Below, piece by piece: positions 63,947-64,000 of a stretch of DNA of 64,000 nucleotides. Under the pieces are notes generated by a model. That model was not told the DNA's origin. It made no database searches and saw nothing but the letters and a program-made list of their open reading frames with translations. The DNA comes from Saprospiraceae bacterium. GTDB taxonomy: Bacteria > Bacteroidota > Bacteroidia > Chitinophagales > Saprospiraceae. The DNA is taken from contig JARGNR010000010.1 of NCBI GenBank assembly GCA_029212405.1, positions 29,207 through 93,206 of the forward strand. Direction: 5' to 3'. A program made the position numbers and the translations under genes. Position 1 is the stretch's first letter. Every line of letters starts with the position of its first letter.

Positions 63947-64000
63947 TAGCGTGAGGCGGGCTTGAACCGCCGACCTCGGGATTATGAATCACGCGCTCTA
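63947..64000 (-). tRNA. tRNA with CAT anticodon (Met or lysidine-Ile), partial
   Basis: Visible on the minus strand: end of the D stem (GAGC), anticodon arm with loop TTCATAA (CAT at 63984-63986), variable loop AGGTC, T arm GGCGG-TTCAAGC-CCGCC, acceptor 3' strand TCACGCT and discriminator A. No CCA is encoded. The 5' part is beyond the window edge. The anticodon stem has one U-C mismatch (CGTGA with TCCCG). Confidence 0.8.

Overview
The window looks like a chromosomal piece of an AT-rich member of the Bacteroidota, probably a marine or environmental Saprospirales- or Flavobacteria-like bacterium. The lineage is inferred from type IX secretion (T9SS) C-terminal sorting domains on several secreted proteins, a hybrid two-component regulator with propeller domains, paired DUF1800/DUF1501 genes, many SusC-independent outer-membrane barrels and lipoproteins, and the gene style (ATG preceded by A-rich leaders, no strong Shine-Dalgarno). 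No rRNA, CRISPR array, intact transposase or integrase is visible. One partial tRNA (CAT anticodon) lies at the right edge.

Layout. 0-8.6 kb: signal peptidase II, a MOSC protein, a barrel protein, a large M36 metalloprotease, thymidine kinase and a PqiA-like membrane protein. 8.8-18.8 kb: a discoidin-like T9SS protein with DUF1800 and DUF1501 genes, an HtrA protease, a PLP decarboxylase, a lipoprotein and a barrel. 19.0-23.9 kb: a compact three-gene envelope unit: a mini membrane protein resembling the C-terminus of Pycsar (PycTM) effectors, a 1149-residue outer-membrane protein with a metallophosphoesterase-like head, an unexpected atypical-kinase-like core and a BamA-type barrel, and a propeller lipoprotein. 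24-30.5 kb: housekeeping and conserved orphan genes (haloalkane-dehalogenase-like hydrolase, SelO, zinc ribbon, DUF547, M15 peptidase, lipid kinase). 30.5-34.5 kb: an AT-rich accessory patch with a frame-interrupted gene, two tandemly duplicated lipoproteins and an eroded minus-strand operon with a nonsense codon and a one-base deletion. 34.5-51.1 kb: an S74 chaperone-tailed surface protein, a histidine kinase/response regulator pair, T9SS proteins, a large hybrid regulator and an M43 protease.

51.3-64.0 kb is a mosaic island. An eight-gene minus-strand operon (51585-58845) combines two ATP-grasp ligases, an aspartoacylase-like zinc enzyme, two small charged proteins, arginine decarboxylase, agmatinase and a deoxyhypusine-synthase homologue. 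It is bracketed by 173-bp direct repeats with 3 mismatches. Next to it, a stress segment (HtrA, two small proteins, Hsp20, a lipoprotein) is bracketed by 309-bp direct repeats with 9 mismatches that end inside the terminator hairpin of the tRNA gene. Short palindromes built on GTTTGAAGTT/AACTTCAAAC sit at or near the repeat boundaries.

Working model: arginine is converted to agmatine and putrescine, then to a longer polyamine by the deoxyhypusine-synthase homologue. The two ATP-grasp enzymes may attach carboxylic acids to such amines, and the aspartoacylase-like enzyme may cleave or trim the amides. This is inference from gene families and operon structure. It and the 19-23.9 kb envelope unit are the best candidates for undescribed systems here.
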